Of a stretch of DNA of 64,000 bases, positions 27,554-35,798 are shown in pieces. A model generated the notes under the pieces. That model ran no database searches and was not told where the DNA came from. It saw nothing but the letters and a program-made list of their open reading frames with translations. Position 1 is the first letter of the stretch, and every line of letters begins with the position of its first letter. Both the position numbers and the translations under genes were made by a program. The stretch comes from Cobetia marina (GTDB lineage Bacteria > Pseudomonadota > Gammaproteobacteria > Pseudomonadales > Halomonadaceae), in contig NZ_CP017114.1 in NCBI RefSeq assembly GCF_001720485.1, forward strand, positions 1,736,001 through 1,800,000, written 5' to 3'.

Positions 27554-27922
27554 TCATTCACTGACGGTGGTCTGTGGTGTGGCACTTGCGTGAGTCCGCT
27601 TGTGGCCGGGCGCGCCGGGGGCCGTCTTGAGCACGATGATGCCGATCAGCATCAGCACCACGAAGCCCAGCGTGGACCACTGGAACTCGAGATCGAAGAA
27701 CAGCAGGTCAGTCACCACCGTCCCCAGCGTGCCCAGGCCGACGAAGATGGCGTAGGTGGTGCTGGCGGGCAGTGCCCTGGCGATCTGGGTGACCAGACTC
27801 AGGCTGATGATGACCAGCAGCACCGTCAGTGCCCATTCCAGGGGAGTGTCGGCGACCTTCAGGCCCGTGGCCCAGCCGATTTCGCACAGGGTCGAGATCA
27901 GGAAATAGAGCGTGATGCGCAT
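27554..27922 (-). CDS. SMR family exporter subunit (partner)
   Basis: A 122-residue SMR protein: LISTLCEIGWATGLKVAD carries the helix-1 glutamate, and TYAIFVGLGTLGTVVTDLLFF is the helix-3 signature. It ends with a polar tail of about 20 residues. Paired SMR genes of this kind (YkkCD, MdtIJ, EbrAB) form asymmetric dimers with opposite topology. The pair sits next to tmm copy 1 on the same strand, about 200 bases downstream of it, but a terminator lies between, so shared transcription is unlikely. Confidence 0.9.
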   Translation of the reverse strand: MRITLYFLISTLCEIGWATGLKVADTPLEWALTVLLVIISLSLVTQIARALPASTTYAIFVGLGTLGTVVTDLLFFDLEFQWSTLGFVVLMLIGIIVLKTAPGAPGHKRTHASATPQTTVSE

Positions 27923-28040
27923 GGTGATCGGGCGTCCTTGTGGGGTGTCGGGGAAATGAGGCGTTCAATCGCCAGCGAAAGACATGCGTTGCATGAATGC
28001 GAGTCTATATGAGCTTTTGTTGATATTTCTGGCCATGAAA

Positions 28041-28063
28041 AGGCGGAGGGAGCCCCTCCGCCT
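28041..28063 (-). terminator. Rho-independent terminator of tmm copy 1
   Basis: A perfect 10-bp GC-rich stem (AGGCGGAGGG) with a 3-base loop, followed on the minus strand by TTTTC. It lies about 60 bases after the monooxygenase stop. Confidence 0.85.
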
Positions 28064-28124
28064 GGTGCCTGGCAAGTCGTCCGCGCAGCTCCTTCTCACA
28101 AGAGCGTCAGGTGACCAGAAAGCG

Positions 28125-29534
28125 TCAGGAGGCCAGCGGCGTGGTCGTCGCCTGAGCAGCTGACTCCTCGTCGGATGGCGCCTCGGCCTCGGCCGGCTGG
28201 GCCAGATAGGCTTCCAGCGAGTCATCCATCGCCTCAAGCCACGGCGTGTGATGTCTGGGCGCCAGGGTGCCGGTCATCAAGGAGCGATAGCCGTGATCGC
28301 GGAAGGTCATGATGTTCTCGTGCTTGTGATGCTCCCACTCGAGGAAGGTACGATTCACGCCATCGATATCGAAGCTCGGGTAGTCGGTCTCGCTGATCAG
28401 CGATTTCACGTAGTCACCCTGGAAGACGATCATCGCCTCGTCGCTATCCAGCGTTTCCTCACGCTCGCGCCATGCCTGGCTATCGGCTTGCATCGCCGCT
28501 TTCGCCGGCAGTGTCTGGGTGCCGAGAATCGCATCGCGCACCCACCAGGCCTGGGCATCGAACATGTTGAAGGTGTACCACTGGTCCTGCATGCCGAGAT
28601 AGAACAGGCGCGGATTCTCTTCCCACACCACGCCCTTGTAGAGCCCCAGCGGCCACATGCGGTTGGCAGTCTTGAGGCGCAGCGACTCCTCGAGGAACGG
28701 GAAGTGATGCAGATAGCCGGTGCACAGGATGATGGCATCGACTCGCTTGTGGCTGCCGTCACTGAAATAGGCGGTATCGCGATCGACCTTCACCAGCAGC
28801 GGCTTCTCTTCCCAGTTGTCCGGCCATTTGAAGCCCATCGGGGCGGTGCGATAGCTGGTGGTGATGCTGCGCGCGCCGTATTTGTAGCACTGCGAGCCGA
28901 TGTCCTCCGCGGAATAGCTGCTGCCGAGCAACAGCAGATCCTTGCCCTTGAATTCCAGTGCATCGCGGAAATCATGCGCATGCAGAATGCGGCCATTGAA
29001 GGTCGCGAAACCGGGGAATTCCGGCACGTTCGGAGTCGAGAAATGCCCGGAAGCCACGATGACGTGATCGAATTCTTCGCTGGTCACCAGATCGAGCGCC
29101 TGATCATGCACGCTGACCGTGAATTGCTGGGTAGTCTCATCGAAGGTGACCTGGCGCACCGGGCAGCCGAAGCGGATGTACTTGCGCACGCCAGCCTTCT
29201 CGACACGCCCCTTGATGTAGTCGAACAGCACGGCGCGCGGCGGGTAGGAGGCGATAGGGCGCCCGAAATGTTCTTCAAAGGAGTAGTCGGCGAACTCGAG
29301 ACACTCCTTGGGACCATTCGACCACAGGTAGCGATACATGCTGCCGTGGACCGGCTCGCCGTGGGCATCCAGGCCGGTGCGCCAGCTGTAATTCCACAGA
29401 CCACCCCAGTCATCCTGCTTCTCGTAACAGACAATCTCGGGGATCTCGATGCCCTTGTCGGCAGCGGATTGAAAGGCGCGCAATTGAGCCAGTCCACTGG
29501 GGCCTGCGCCGATGATCGCGATACGTTGGGTCAT
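28125..29534 (-). CDS. tmm: Trimethylamine monooxygenase, copy 1
   Basis: Tmm is a bacterial flavin-containing monooxygenase that oxidises trimethylamine to TMAO with FAD and NADPH (it can also oxidise dimethyl sulfide and indole). The 469-residue protein has the FAD motif GAGPSG (9-14), the FMO signature [11 protein letters not shown], and the NADPH motif [28 protein letters not shown] is typical of Tmm. AGGA 8 bases before ATG 29534 excludes the longer frame. A second, about 88% identical copy lies at 37604-39013; a TMAO demethylase lies between them. Confidence 0.92.
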   Translation of the reverse strand: MTQRIAIIGAGPSGLAQLRAFQSAADKGIEIPEIVCYEKQDDWGGLWNYSWRTGLDAHGEPVHGSMYRYLWSNGPKECLEFADYSFEEHFGRPIASYPPRAVLFDYIKGRVEKAGVRKYIRFGCPVRQVTFDETTQQFTVSVHDQALDLVTSEEFDHVIVASGHFSTPNVPEFPGFATFNGRILHAHDFRDALEFKGKDLLLLGSSYSAEDIGSQCYKYGARSITTSYRTAPMGFKWPDNWEEKPLLVKVDRDTAYFSDGSHKRVDAIILCTGYLHHFPFLEESLRLKTANRMWPLGLYKGVVWEENPRLFYLGMQDQWYTFNMFDAQAWWVRDAILGTQTLPAKAAMQADSQAWREREETLDSDEAMIVFQGDYVKSLISETDYPSFDIDGVNRTFLEWEHHKHENIMTFRDHGYRSLMTGTLAPRHHTPWLEAMDDSLEAYLAQPAEAEAPSDEESAAQATTTPLAS

Positions 29535-29577
29535 GGATACCATCCTGTTCTTGTTGTGTCTTGATGCGTTACCTGAG

Positions 29578-29605
29578 GTTTCGTGACGTGATGACGTCGA
29601 GAAAC
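29578..29605. promoter_or_regulatory. Imperfect dyad upstream of tmm copy 1
   Basis: GTTTC and GAAAC flank GACGT-GATG-ACGTC, giving a 28-bp region of dyad symmetry with three mismatched pairs, 44-71 bases before the tmm start. A CGACGTC core also occurs 30-40 bases upstream of tmm copy 2. Confidence 0.4.
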
Positions 29606-29705
29606 ACTGACAACGAAACAGGCTAGCGAGATGTGACCTGGCTGCACATTGCTCGGAAAGGGTAGCCATAAAGGAGTATGCGATGCCGGTGCCATACCCA
29701 CCGGA

Positions 29706-30560
29706 TCATGCGGAATCCCCTGCCAGGTCCGAGGTGTCGACGGCGAAGATGATGCCTTCCACGGCCAGTGGCGTGCCGTCAGGTGAATAGATGCCATGGC
29801 CCTTTTCCTGTACCCGGCGCACGTCGCCATCGCGGTGACGAATGCGGTAGGCAAGGGTGAAGGGCGTGTGTGCCTGGAGGGCGGCCTGTACCTGGTCCCA
29901 CACGCGGTCGGCATCCTCGGGGTGGATCATGTCGCCGTAGGTGAGGGAGGGATGATCGAGCAGGTCGCGCGGGCTGAGTCCGGTGATGGCCAGGCAGCCG
30001 TCACTGATGTACTCCATCGACCAGTGGCGGTTGTTGCGCGCGCGATAGACCATCGCGGGCAGGCCCTTGATCAGGCGCGTCAGGCTGCGCAGGTTGGCGG
30101 CGTCGATCTGCTCCTGCTGCACGCGCTCGCTGATGTCATGCAGAGTGAGCGTGGCGGGCCAGGGCGAGGCCAGCGAGAGCGACTGGCTACGGACTTCACA
30201 CCAGCGATAGTGGTGGTCCGGCCCCAGAATGCGCAATCGCCAGCAGTCAGGCCGCTCACGGCGTGACACGTGGCGGGCGAGCACGTCCCAGCGGGCGTGA
30301 TCTGCGGGGTGCAGTGCTTCCCGCAGGCGTTGAGGGGGCGCGACCAGCTCCGTGGTCTGCCCCCGGGAGATGGCTTTAGTGATGTCTCGCTGACTTTCCG
30401 GCAGGTGTCCGCTCAGGGCCTGCCAGCCACGCGAGGCATAGAGCAGCGTGCTGTCAGCATCCACCACGACCACGGCATCACTCAGGCTGTCGAGAATCGC
30501 CTGTGCGCTGAAGGGCGAGGCAGTCGAGGCGGAGGCGAACTGTTCGAGAAAGCGCATCAT
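29706..30560 (-). CDS. Double PAS-domain protein
   Basis: A 284-residue soluble protein with two PAS domains (about 20-145 and 160-280). The second has the PAS_3 features MEYISDGCLAITGLSPRDLL, YGDMIHPEDADRVW and a closing YRIRHRDGDVRRVQEKG PAC-like strand. There is no output domain. Its ATG overlaps the response-regulator stop (ATGA), with AGGAG upstream, so it is made together with the kinase and regulator. A redox, light or ligand-sensing accessory of the two-component system is a reasonable inference. Confidence 0.8.
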   Translation of the reverse strand: MMRFLEQFASASTASPFSAQAILDSLSDAVVVVDADSTLLYASRGWQALSGHLPESQRDITKAISRGQTTELVAPPQRLREALHPADHARWDVLARHVSRRERPDCWRLRILGPDHHYRWCEVRSQSLSLASPWPATLTLHDISERVQQEQIDAANLRSLTRLIKGLPAMVYRARNNRHWSMEYISDGCLAITGLSPRDLLDHPSLTYGDMIHPEDADRVWDQVQAALQAHTPFTLAYRIRHRDGDVRRVQEKGHGIYSPDGTPLAVEGIIFAVDTSDLAGDSA

Positions 30561-31453
30561 CTCAGGCTCTCCTTTTCGGCCCGTGTCATGGCCTCTTTGG
30601 CGCTTGTCGCGTCCTCGGCGGGCGCTCGGCTGGCATCTCTCGCTAGCGTCAGCGGGTGGGCGTAGACCCAGGCGGCCAGCTCCAGTCGCGAATGCAGATC
30701 CAGCTTGCGCAGCAGATTCTTGACGTAGACCTTCACCGTGCTGTCACTGATGCCCAGCTCGCGCGCGATCAGCTTGTTGCTGAGGCCGCGCCCGATCCAT
30801 TTGAGGGTATCGCGCTCACGCTCGGTCAGGCCGCGATGCCAGTCCGCCGTCTCGGCCTCAGCCATGCCGTCAGCCAGGGCAGCGTCTGTCGCCTCGATCA
30901 GCGGCATGGCCGAACTCGGCGTGGGAACGCCACCCTCCGGCGGTGCATGTTCGCGTGCCGAGCGCTGGCGGTGGTCCTGCTGCAGGCGCCTGGCCAGCAG
31001 CAGCAAGGTCTCTTCCTCCAACCCCAGCTTGCCGTCGATGACGGCCTGCAGGCGCTCGAGAATGCGTTCGGGGGCGGTGTCCTTCATCAGGTAGCCATCC
31101 GCCCCTTGCTGGATGGCATCCAGCAGGTGACGGCTGTCGTCGGAGGCGGTCAGCAGTACGACCTTGAGAGCGGCATCACGCTGCTTGAGATGGCGCATCA
31201 GGGTCAGGCCATCAAGCTGCGGCATCTGCCAGTCGACGATCACCAGCTCGGGGGCGAGGGTGGGGAGGCGCTCGAGCAGATGCGCACCATCATCGAAGTC
31301 GGCCACGACCTCGAACAGGCCACCTTCACTCAAGAGCTCGGCAAGCCCGCGCCGAAACAGCGGATGGTCGTCGACGAGTACCACTCTTGTCGGGAGTGTC
31401 TGACGTGTCGGGTGCGTCGAGGGTGACGAGGGTGTCTGTCGTGTCGCGGTCAT
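30557..31453 (-). CDS. NarL/LuxR-type response regulator
   Basis: A 298-residue regulator: receiver domain with acidic pair Asp28-Asp29, phosphoacceptor Asp74 in VIVDWQMPQLDG, and LMKDTAPERIL; then an unusually long polar linker (about 150-215) and a LuxR helix-turn-helix (LTERERDTLKWIGRGLSNKLIARE, in two helices, about 218-270). A further charged tail of about 25 residues follows. Its start overlaps the kinase stop (ATGA). It lies between two tmm genes and next to the TMAO demethylase, so control of methylated-amine genes is plausible. Confidence 0.88.
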   Translation of the reverse strand: MTATRQTPSSPSTHPTRQTLPTRVVLVDDHPLFRRGLAELLSEGGLFEVVADFDDGAHLLERLPTLAPELVIVDWQMPQLDGLTLMRHLKQRDAALKVVLLTASDDSRHLLDAIQQGADGYLMKDTAPERILERLQAVIDGKLGLEEETLLLLARRLQQDHRQRSAREHAPPEGGVPTPSSAMPLIEATDAALADGMAEAETADWHRGLTERERDTLKWIGRGLSNKLIARELGISDSTVKVYVKNLLRKLDLHSRLELAAWVYAHPLTLARDASRAPAEDATSAKEAMTRAEKESLR

Positions 31454-32757
31454 GTGTCGCGGCGCTCCCAGCTCAGTGTCACGCGGGTACCGCCCTGGCG
31501 GGGCTGGGTGATGGCGAACTCGGCCCCGAGGTGGCGCGCGCGATCCTGCATGATGCCCAGTCCGAAATGCGCGGCGGGGATTTCGGCGGGATCGAACCCG
31601 CAGCCGTTGTCCTCGATGGTCAGCAACACCCGCGCCGCCGGCTGCGGCCCAGAGGACTGATAGAGCAGTTGCAGGCGCAGGTGGGTGGCCCGGGCATGGC
31701 GCACGCTGTTGGTCATCGCTTCCCGCACGATGAACATCACCTGCAGGGACTGGGCATCGGGGAGGTGCAGTGACTGGATGCGGTTGTCGAGCTCGAACAC
31801 CATGCTGGAACGGGTCTCGAATTCCTCGATCAAGGCCTCCAGCACACAGGCAAGCGGCGCGTCTCCCCAGGTGGCGTGCGCGCCATTGATCAGTTCACGG
31901 GTCTGGCGGAAGGTGCGCCGGGCCTGGGTATGCACCTCCTCAGCCAGTGCCTGCACCTCCTGTGGCGCATGGCGGGCGGCACGTGTCAGGCGTGCGCTCT
32001 GCATCTGCAGGTAACTCAATTCCTGGGCGAGGGTGTCGTGCAGCTCCGCCGCCAGTTGTCGGCGTTCGTTCTTCAGGGCCTGCGCCACCGCTGCCTGCCT
32101 GTCTTCGGCGTGACGCGCCTGTTGCTGCTGCAATGCCAGGCCACGGCTCAGAGCGTCGATGACGGCGTGTGCCAGCGGTGTCTCGCGGGAGGGGGCTGGG
32201 GCTGCCGGCTCTCCAAGCCACAACCAGTCATCGCCCGTCGCCCCTCTGCCCGTCTCCCCGCTGTCAGCGGCGTCCGTGAGGGCGATCAGCACGCCACCTG
32301 GCGTGCCGGCTATGCCTGACGCCTGCTGTCGGGCGCCGGGATCGCGAGCGATATCCCTGACGACTTCCTGCAATCTCTGGCGCGCAGCGGCTGACAGAGC
32401 GAGGCCGACAGGGGAAATCACCGCATGGGTCGCCTGACCGGGTGCGCGATGCACGACACTGAGTTCGCCAGTCGCGGAGTGCGCCGTGCCGCTTTCAGGA
32501 CAGCCGTTCAGCATGTCCAGCAGCTCTCTCAGCAAGGATGGCAACGCCTCCTCAAGGTCAGCGCAGGTAGCGATGCGCAAGGTGATGGCATCGAGGTGGT
32601 GTCTGTCACGCAGATCAGGCGGCGGGATGGCAGCAGGGCGAACGGGAGTCTCGGCATCGGCGGGACAGCCTCGTGCGCGCTGGACATCAAGGCGATGCGC
32701 TATCCCTTGCGATGCAGGCGCCTTGCCTGTCTTCGATGCGCCGAGACTGAGTGCCAT
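31450..32757 (-). CDS. Cytoplasmic NarX-type sensor histidine kinase
   Basis: A 435-residue kinase of the HisKA_3 class. The phosphoacceptor is His in LAAELHDTLAQELSYL (about residue 240), and the ATPase domain shows FIVREAMTNSVRHARATHL, TIEDNGCGFDP and HFGLGIMQDRARHLGA. There is no membrane segment; the first about 190 residues look like a poorly conserved GAF-type sensor. This means a cytoplasmic signal. AGAGGAA six bases before the ATG supports the start. A sigma-54 promoter precedes it. It is divergent from the TMAO demethylase gene. Confidence 0.85.
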   Translation of the reverse strand: MALSLGASKTGKAPASQGIAHRLDVQRARGCPADAETPVRPAAIPPPDLRDRHHLDAITLRIATCADLEEALPSLLRELLDMLNGCPESGTAHSATGELSVVHRAPGQATHAVISPVGLALSAAARQRLQEVVRDIARDPGARQQASGIAGTPGGVLIALTDAADSGETGRGATGDDWLWLGEPAAPAPSRETPLAHAVIDALSRGLALQQQQARHAEDRQAAVAQALKNERRQLAAELHDTLAQELSYLQMQSARLTRAARHAPQEVQALAEEVHTQARRTFRQTRELINGAHATWGDAPLACVLEALIEEFETRSSMVFELDNRIQSLHLPDAQSLQVMFIVREAMTNSVRHARATHLRLQLLYQSSGPQPAARVLLTIEDNGCGFDPAEIPAAHFGLGIMQDRARHLGAEFAITQPRQGGTRVTLSWERRDT

Positions 32758-32815
32758 GCGAGTTCCTCTGTCGTTTCGTCGCCCCTGCGGCGCGCCCTGA
32801 TTCGAGTGTCACACC

Positions 32816-32831
32816 AGCAAGCTTCATGCCA
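32816..32831 (-). promoter_or_regulatory. Sigma-54 (-24/-12) promoter of the kinase-regulator-PAS operon
   Basis: On the minus strand TGGCATGAAGCTTGCT, GG and GC 10 bases apart, a full match to the RpoN core. The predicted start of transcription is near 32805, about 48 bases before the kinase ATG. Confidence 0.85.
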
Positions 32832-32918
32832 GCGAATGGATTACTCCTTCATGGGTACCTCTCTTGATGGATTGTCGTCGTATCTACTGAGAGTAAATTT
32901 AATTAACCATGAAGAACG

Positions 32919-32947
32919 TGGTGCGCGACGCAAGGGGTCATGCACCA
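32919..32947. promoter_or_regulatory. Inverted repeat between kinase and demethylase genes
   Basis: TGGTGC and GCACCA face each other across 17 bases, about 90-115 bases upstream of the kinase sigma-54 promoter and 85 before the demethylase ATG. The half-sites resemble those of NtrC but stand in the opposite order, so the binding protein is uncertain. Confidence 0.35.
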
Positions 32948-33031
32948 TCCAGGCACATCTGATCCAGGCTTGCCCTTCGAGCACTTCCTTCGACTGGCTC
33001 GCCTGCCATGACAACAAGAGGTATCACCAGG

Positions 33032-35443
33032 ATGGGACTTGCAGTCGAGATACCCGCTGCCACCCCGAGCCAGCCGTATCGTTACCGAATCGCCGGCCTG
33101 GAGGTGTTGGCACTTGATCTGTCGCCCGGCGATAGCGTGCAGGTGTCATCCGTGGACGGTGCGCAGTCCTGTGAGTGGCTGGCACTGAAGGCCACGGGGG
33201 ATGAAGCCGCCGATGCGGCACAGCAGAGCGGGGAAAGCTCCCGCGAAGTGGTGAAGGGGGCAGGTACGACAATCGAGGCGTCGCTTGCGCACTTCGCGAG
33301 CGTCGTCAGCCAGGGAGATCACGCCTTCGCCAGTCAGCCTCAGGCCAGTGAGGCGCAGGAGACGTCCGGCAACAGGAGTCCGCACACTCAGGCACGCCTG
33401 GAGGCGCTGGGAGTCGCGCATTGCCCGCCAGCGTACTGGCAGCGCCTGTCAGCGGCCGGATTGCCGGCCGAGATTCGCTGGCCGCTGGAAGCGCCTGCCG
33501 CACGCCTGATTCTGCTGGCCCCCGGCAGTGACATGACGATAGAAGGAGAGCGGCTGGCCACCGAGCTTGAGGTGTCCCATTTCTGCACCGGGCTTGTGGG
33601 GCTGGAACATCTGCCGGTGCCGCTGGCGCCGATCCGCCAGGAGACGAGAGTCGCGGCGGGGACGGTCGAGGTCTATGAGGTCAAGCAGGGCGAGTGGATC
33701 CAGATCATCGATGTGGCGGGGCGTCAGTGCTCCGACTTCGTGGCCTTCGACGCCACTGCCTGGGCACAGGGCGAGGAGCTGGGGCTGGATGCCGGCGCCA
33801 CGCGCAGCCTGTCCGGGCATTGCATGCCCAATCCGGGACTGTATTCGGTGTTCTTTGATCAGCACCTGCATCCGATGCTCGAGGTGATTCAGGACACGGT
33901 CGGACGTCATGACAGCTTCATGCTTGCCTGCTCGCCGCAGTATTACGAACACCACGGCTACTTCGGTCACGACAGCTGCACGGTCAACTTCAACAATGCC
34001 CTGTCGGCGTCTCATGGTATCCGACAACGTGCCAGCTGGCCGGCCATCAACTTCTTCTTCAATACCTGGGTACAGCCCTGCGGCACCCTGGCGGTGGATG
34101 AGCCCTGGTCACGACCCGGCGACTATGTGCTGCTGCGCGCCGACCGTGACCTCATCTGTGCCTCATCCGCCTGTCCGGACGACATCGACGCCGCCAACGG
34201 CTGGGTGCCGACCGATATCCATGTGCGTATCTACGCCGCTGAACATGACTTCCCCCGCGGTATCGCCTATCGCAACCGGCCCGAGGAATTGCCGCGCATG
34301 ACTTTGCCCACCGCCTTCCATCCCTGCACCTCCGCCTTGACCAAGCAGTACATCGATTACCACGGCTACTGGCTGGCCACCCATTACGAGGGATGGGGGG
34401 CCAAGGCGGAGTATCTCGCCTGTCGCGAACGGGTCGCGGTGATGGATCTCTCCGCATTGCGCAAGTTCGAGGTCGCCGGACCGGACGCCGAACGCCTGTT
34501 GCAATATGCGCTGACCCGCAACGTGCGCCGACTCTCCATCGGAGAAGTGGTGTATTCCGCCATGTGTCAGGAAACCGGCGGCATGCTCGATGACGGCACC
34601 CTGTTTCGCATGGGCGAGCAGACCTTCCGCTGGATCTGTGGTGATCCGGCCAGCGGCCAGTGGCTGCGGGATCTCGCAGAGCAGCAGGGCTATCGCGTCA
34701 CGGTGCGCGACTCCACCCATCAGCTGCACAACATCGCGCTGCAGGGGCCGAAGAGCCGCGAGGTGCTGGCGCCGTTGATCTGGAATGCGCGTACCCAGCC
34801 GGAGGTGGAAACGCTGGGCTGGTTCCGCTTCATGGTCGGCCGTCTGGCGGGGCCGAATGGCATCCCGCTGATGGTGTCGCGGACCGGCTATACCGGTGAG
34901 CTGGGCTATGAGATCTGGTGTCATCCGCATGACGCCCCGGCCGTGTGGGAGGCGATCTGGGCGGCCGGTGAGCCGCATGGCATCGCGCCGCTGGGGCTGA
35001 ATGCCCTCGACATGCTGAGGATAGAGGCGGGGCTGATCTTCGCTGGCCATGAATTCTGCCCGCAGACGTCTCCCTACGAGGCGGGCATCGGCTTCACCGT
35101 GCCGATGAAGAGCAAGGAGGATGATTTCGTCGGGCGTGCGGCCATGCAGCGCGAGACGCCGGAATCCCGCCATCGGATCATGGGCCTGAGGGTGGACAGC
35201 AGCGAGCTGGTCAGCCATGGCGATCTGGTCTATCACGGGCGCTATCCGGTCGGGGTGATCACCAGCGCGACCCGCTCTCCCTTGCTCAACCAGTCCATCG
35301 CCATGTGTCGTCTCGCCCCGGATTTCTCAAGCCCCGGAACGCAGCTTGAGATCGGTCAGCTGGATGGTCACCAGAAGCGTCTCGTCGCCGAGGTGGTGAC
35401 ATTGCCTTTCCATGATCCTGAGCGTCTCAAGGTGCGCAGCTGA
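33032..35443 (+). CDS. tdm: Trimethylamine N-oxide demethylase (DUF1989-GcvT fusion)
   Basis: Tdm splits TMAO into dimethylamine and formaldehyde. Its hallmark is an N-terminal DUF1989 metal domain fused to a C-terminal glycine-cleavage T-like domain, seen here in 803 residues: DUF1989 (about 200-430, with Cys in GRQCSDF near 233, SGHCMPN, and SACPDDIDAANGW near 378) and the GcvT domain (about 440-800, ATHYEGWGAKAEYLACRER, SRTGYTGELGYEIW). The first 200 residues look like a diverged second DUF1989-like segment. AAGAGG precedes ATG 33032. The neighbouring tmm copies make its substrate; no dimethylamine monooxygenase is in the window. Confidence 0.9.
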   Translation: MGLAVEIPAATPSQPYRYRIAGLEVLALDLSPGDSVQVSSVDGAQSCEWLALKATGDEAADAAQQSGESSREVVKGAGTTIEASLAHFASVVSQGDHAFASQPQASEAQETSGNRSPHTQARLEALGVAHCPPAYWQRLSAAGLPAEIRWPLEAPAARLILLAPGSDMTIEGERLATELEVSHFCTGLVGLEHLPVPLAPIRQETRVAAGTVEVYEVKQGEWIQIIDVAGRQCSDFVAFDATAWAQGEELGLDAGATRSLSGHCMPNPGLYSVFFDQHLHPMLEVIQDTVGRHDSFMLACSPQYYEHHGYFGHDSCTVNFNNALSASHGIRQRASWPAINFFFNTWVQPCGTLAVDEPWSRPGDYVLLRADRDLICASSACPDDIDAANGWVPTDIHVRIYAAEHDFPRGIAYRNRPEELPRMTLPTAFHPCTSALTKQYIDYHGYWLATHYEGWGAKAEYLACRERVAVMDLSALRKFEVAGPDAERLLQYALTRNVRRLSIGEVVYSAMCQETGGMLDDGTLFRMGEQTFRWICGDPASGQWLRDLAEQQGYRVTVRDSTHQLHNIALQGPKSREVLAPLIWNARTQPEVETLGWFRFMVGRLAGPNGIPLMVSRTGYTGELGYEIWCHPHDAPAVWEAIWAAGEPHGIAPLGLNALDMLRIEAGLIFAGHEFCPQTSPYEAGIGFTVPMKSKEDDFVGRAAMQRETPESRHRIMGLRVDSSELVSHGDLVYHGRYPVGVITSATRSPLLNQSIAMCRLAPDFSSPGTQLEIGQLDGHQKRLVAEVVTLPFHDPERLKVRS

Positions 35444-35676
35444 GTGATGCATGACGCATGACCGAGACCTCGCGCGTGAGGCTGGCCGGTGACGATCCGT
35501 ATATGCAGTACGACTCACGTCATATCACGGTGCAGGACGCCGCCTGCCTGCCTCAATAACGAACACCCTCTTGCCAGGTGGTGATTTCCGGGCTTCATAT
35601 GTGAAGAGGTGTCCACGATTTCGGGAAGATATCAATGAAAACAACGTATTGCTGAAGGTGGCCATCAGGGGTCATC

Positions 35677-35692
35677 TGGCATGTCGCTTGCT
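35677..35692 (+). promoter_or_regulatory. Sigma-54 (-24/-12) promoter of the amt gene
   Basis: TGGCATGTCGCTTGCT matches the RpoN core with exact GG-N10-GC spacing. Transcription would start near 35703, about 95 bases before the ATG. It is the only clear element in the 355-base gap after the demethylase gene. Sigma-54 promoters with NtrC are usual for ammonium transporters. Confidence 0.88.
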
Positions 35693-35798
35693 TTATTCAG
35701 CAGGTCCCCCTTGAAAAACAACAACAACCTTCGGGCAGACAGGGTTTCCATCGGCAGGCATGCGGTGGCAGACCCGGCCCGGAAAAGGAGAAAAGACG

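Noticed and set aside
27923..28040. Possible guanidine riboswitch ahead of the SMR pair
   Set aside because: I looked for paired hairpins with ACGR loops and for the long ykkC-type core on the minus strand and saw neither.
28248..29564. Long open frame of 438 codons opposite tmm copy 1
   Set aside because: Antisense shadow of a well-supported gene; its composition (His/Gln/Val-rich, no motif) is typical of reverse-strand frames.
32919..32947. NtrC binding site for the kinase promoter
   Set aside because: The TGGTGC and GCACCA halves stand in the opposite order from an NtrC site, so I list it only as an unassigned inverted repeat.
32758..33031. Possible glycine-type riboswitch ahead of the GcvT-containing tdm gene
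   Set aside because: No glycine-aptamer-like stem arrangement is evident; only short dyads and an AT-rich stretch are present.
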